Positions 25,247 to 25,255 of a stretch of DNA of 25,255 nucleotides are shown here, piece by piece. How positions within the stretch are numbered: position 1 is the stretch's first letter; each line of letters opens with the position of its first letter. The notes beneath the pieces were generated by a model. The model worked only from the letters and a program-made list of their open reading frames with translations, was not told the origin of the DNA and searched no databases. The DNA lies in assembly GCA_049325575.1 (NCBI GenBank), contig JBMOLK010000005.1, positions 1 to 25,255 of the forward strand, given 5' to 3'. The stretch comes from JBMOLK01 sp049325575 (GTDB taxonomy: Bacteria; Bacillota; Clostridia; Acetivibrionales; Acetivibrionaceae). A program made the translations under genes and the position numbers.

Positions 25247-25255
25247 CTCTACAAA

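Overview
The window reads as a low-GC Gram-positive genome, most likely a clostridium. The reasons are strong AGGAGG-type ribosome binding sites, several GTG/TTG starts, and a sigI-rsgI pair of the kind expanded in cellulolytic clostridia such as Clostridium thermocellum. The species is inference. Fourteen protein genes are supported. All run on the minus strand except the first gene (78-941) and an ABC half-transporter (7752-9419).

Layout, left to right. (1) 78-941: an exported, membrane-anchored DUF4097-type beta-repeat protein, ending in a hairpin terminator. (2) 7529 down to 1009: a signalling operon. It encodes a 1713-residue protein joining a Ser/Thr kinase, an AAA-type ATPase, TPR-like repeats, a GAF domain and a NarL-type histidine kinase, then a TMEM229/CmpB-like membrane protein, then a NarL/LuxR response regulator. 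(3) 7752-9419: a lone ABC exporter half-molecule with a visibly degenerate nucleotide-binding domain. (4) 11852 down to 9468: a PD-(D/E)XK nuclease fused to an XPD/DinG-type Fe-S helicase. (5) 11853-13124: a 1.27 kb stretch without an intact gene, with short protein-like minus-strand fragments and palindromes that recur upstream of the ABC gene. (6) 14829 down to 13125: amtB-glnB behind a leader with three hexaloop hairpins and a terminator, which fits ANTAR-protein antitermination. (7) 17910 down to 15033: a sigma-A-type promoter, a small membrane protein and an accessory SecA. (8) 21191 down to 17933: sigI, rsgI and a secreted 12-residue-repeat protein, closed by a perfect 27-bp inverted repeat. 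(9) 25246 down to 21224: a GAF/histidine-kinase hybrid with three receivers and a CheR-type methyltransferase carrying an extra N-terminal domain.

The most interesting point is in region 8. The extracellular C-terminal domain of the anti-sigma factor RsgI and the C-terminal domain of the neighbouring secreted repeat protein align without gaps over about 92 residues, with 25 identities counted by eye. Both transcription units are preceded by a similar A-tract...CGAATTC element. The inferred picture is a SigI regulon in which the sensor and a secreted target share one binding domain. The second is the amtB leader, where hairpin 2 shares its 3' arm with the 5' arm of the terminator, the geometry expected of an antitermination switch. 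No ANTAR regulator is encoded in the window.
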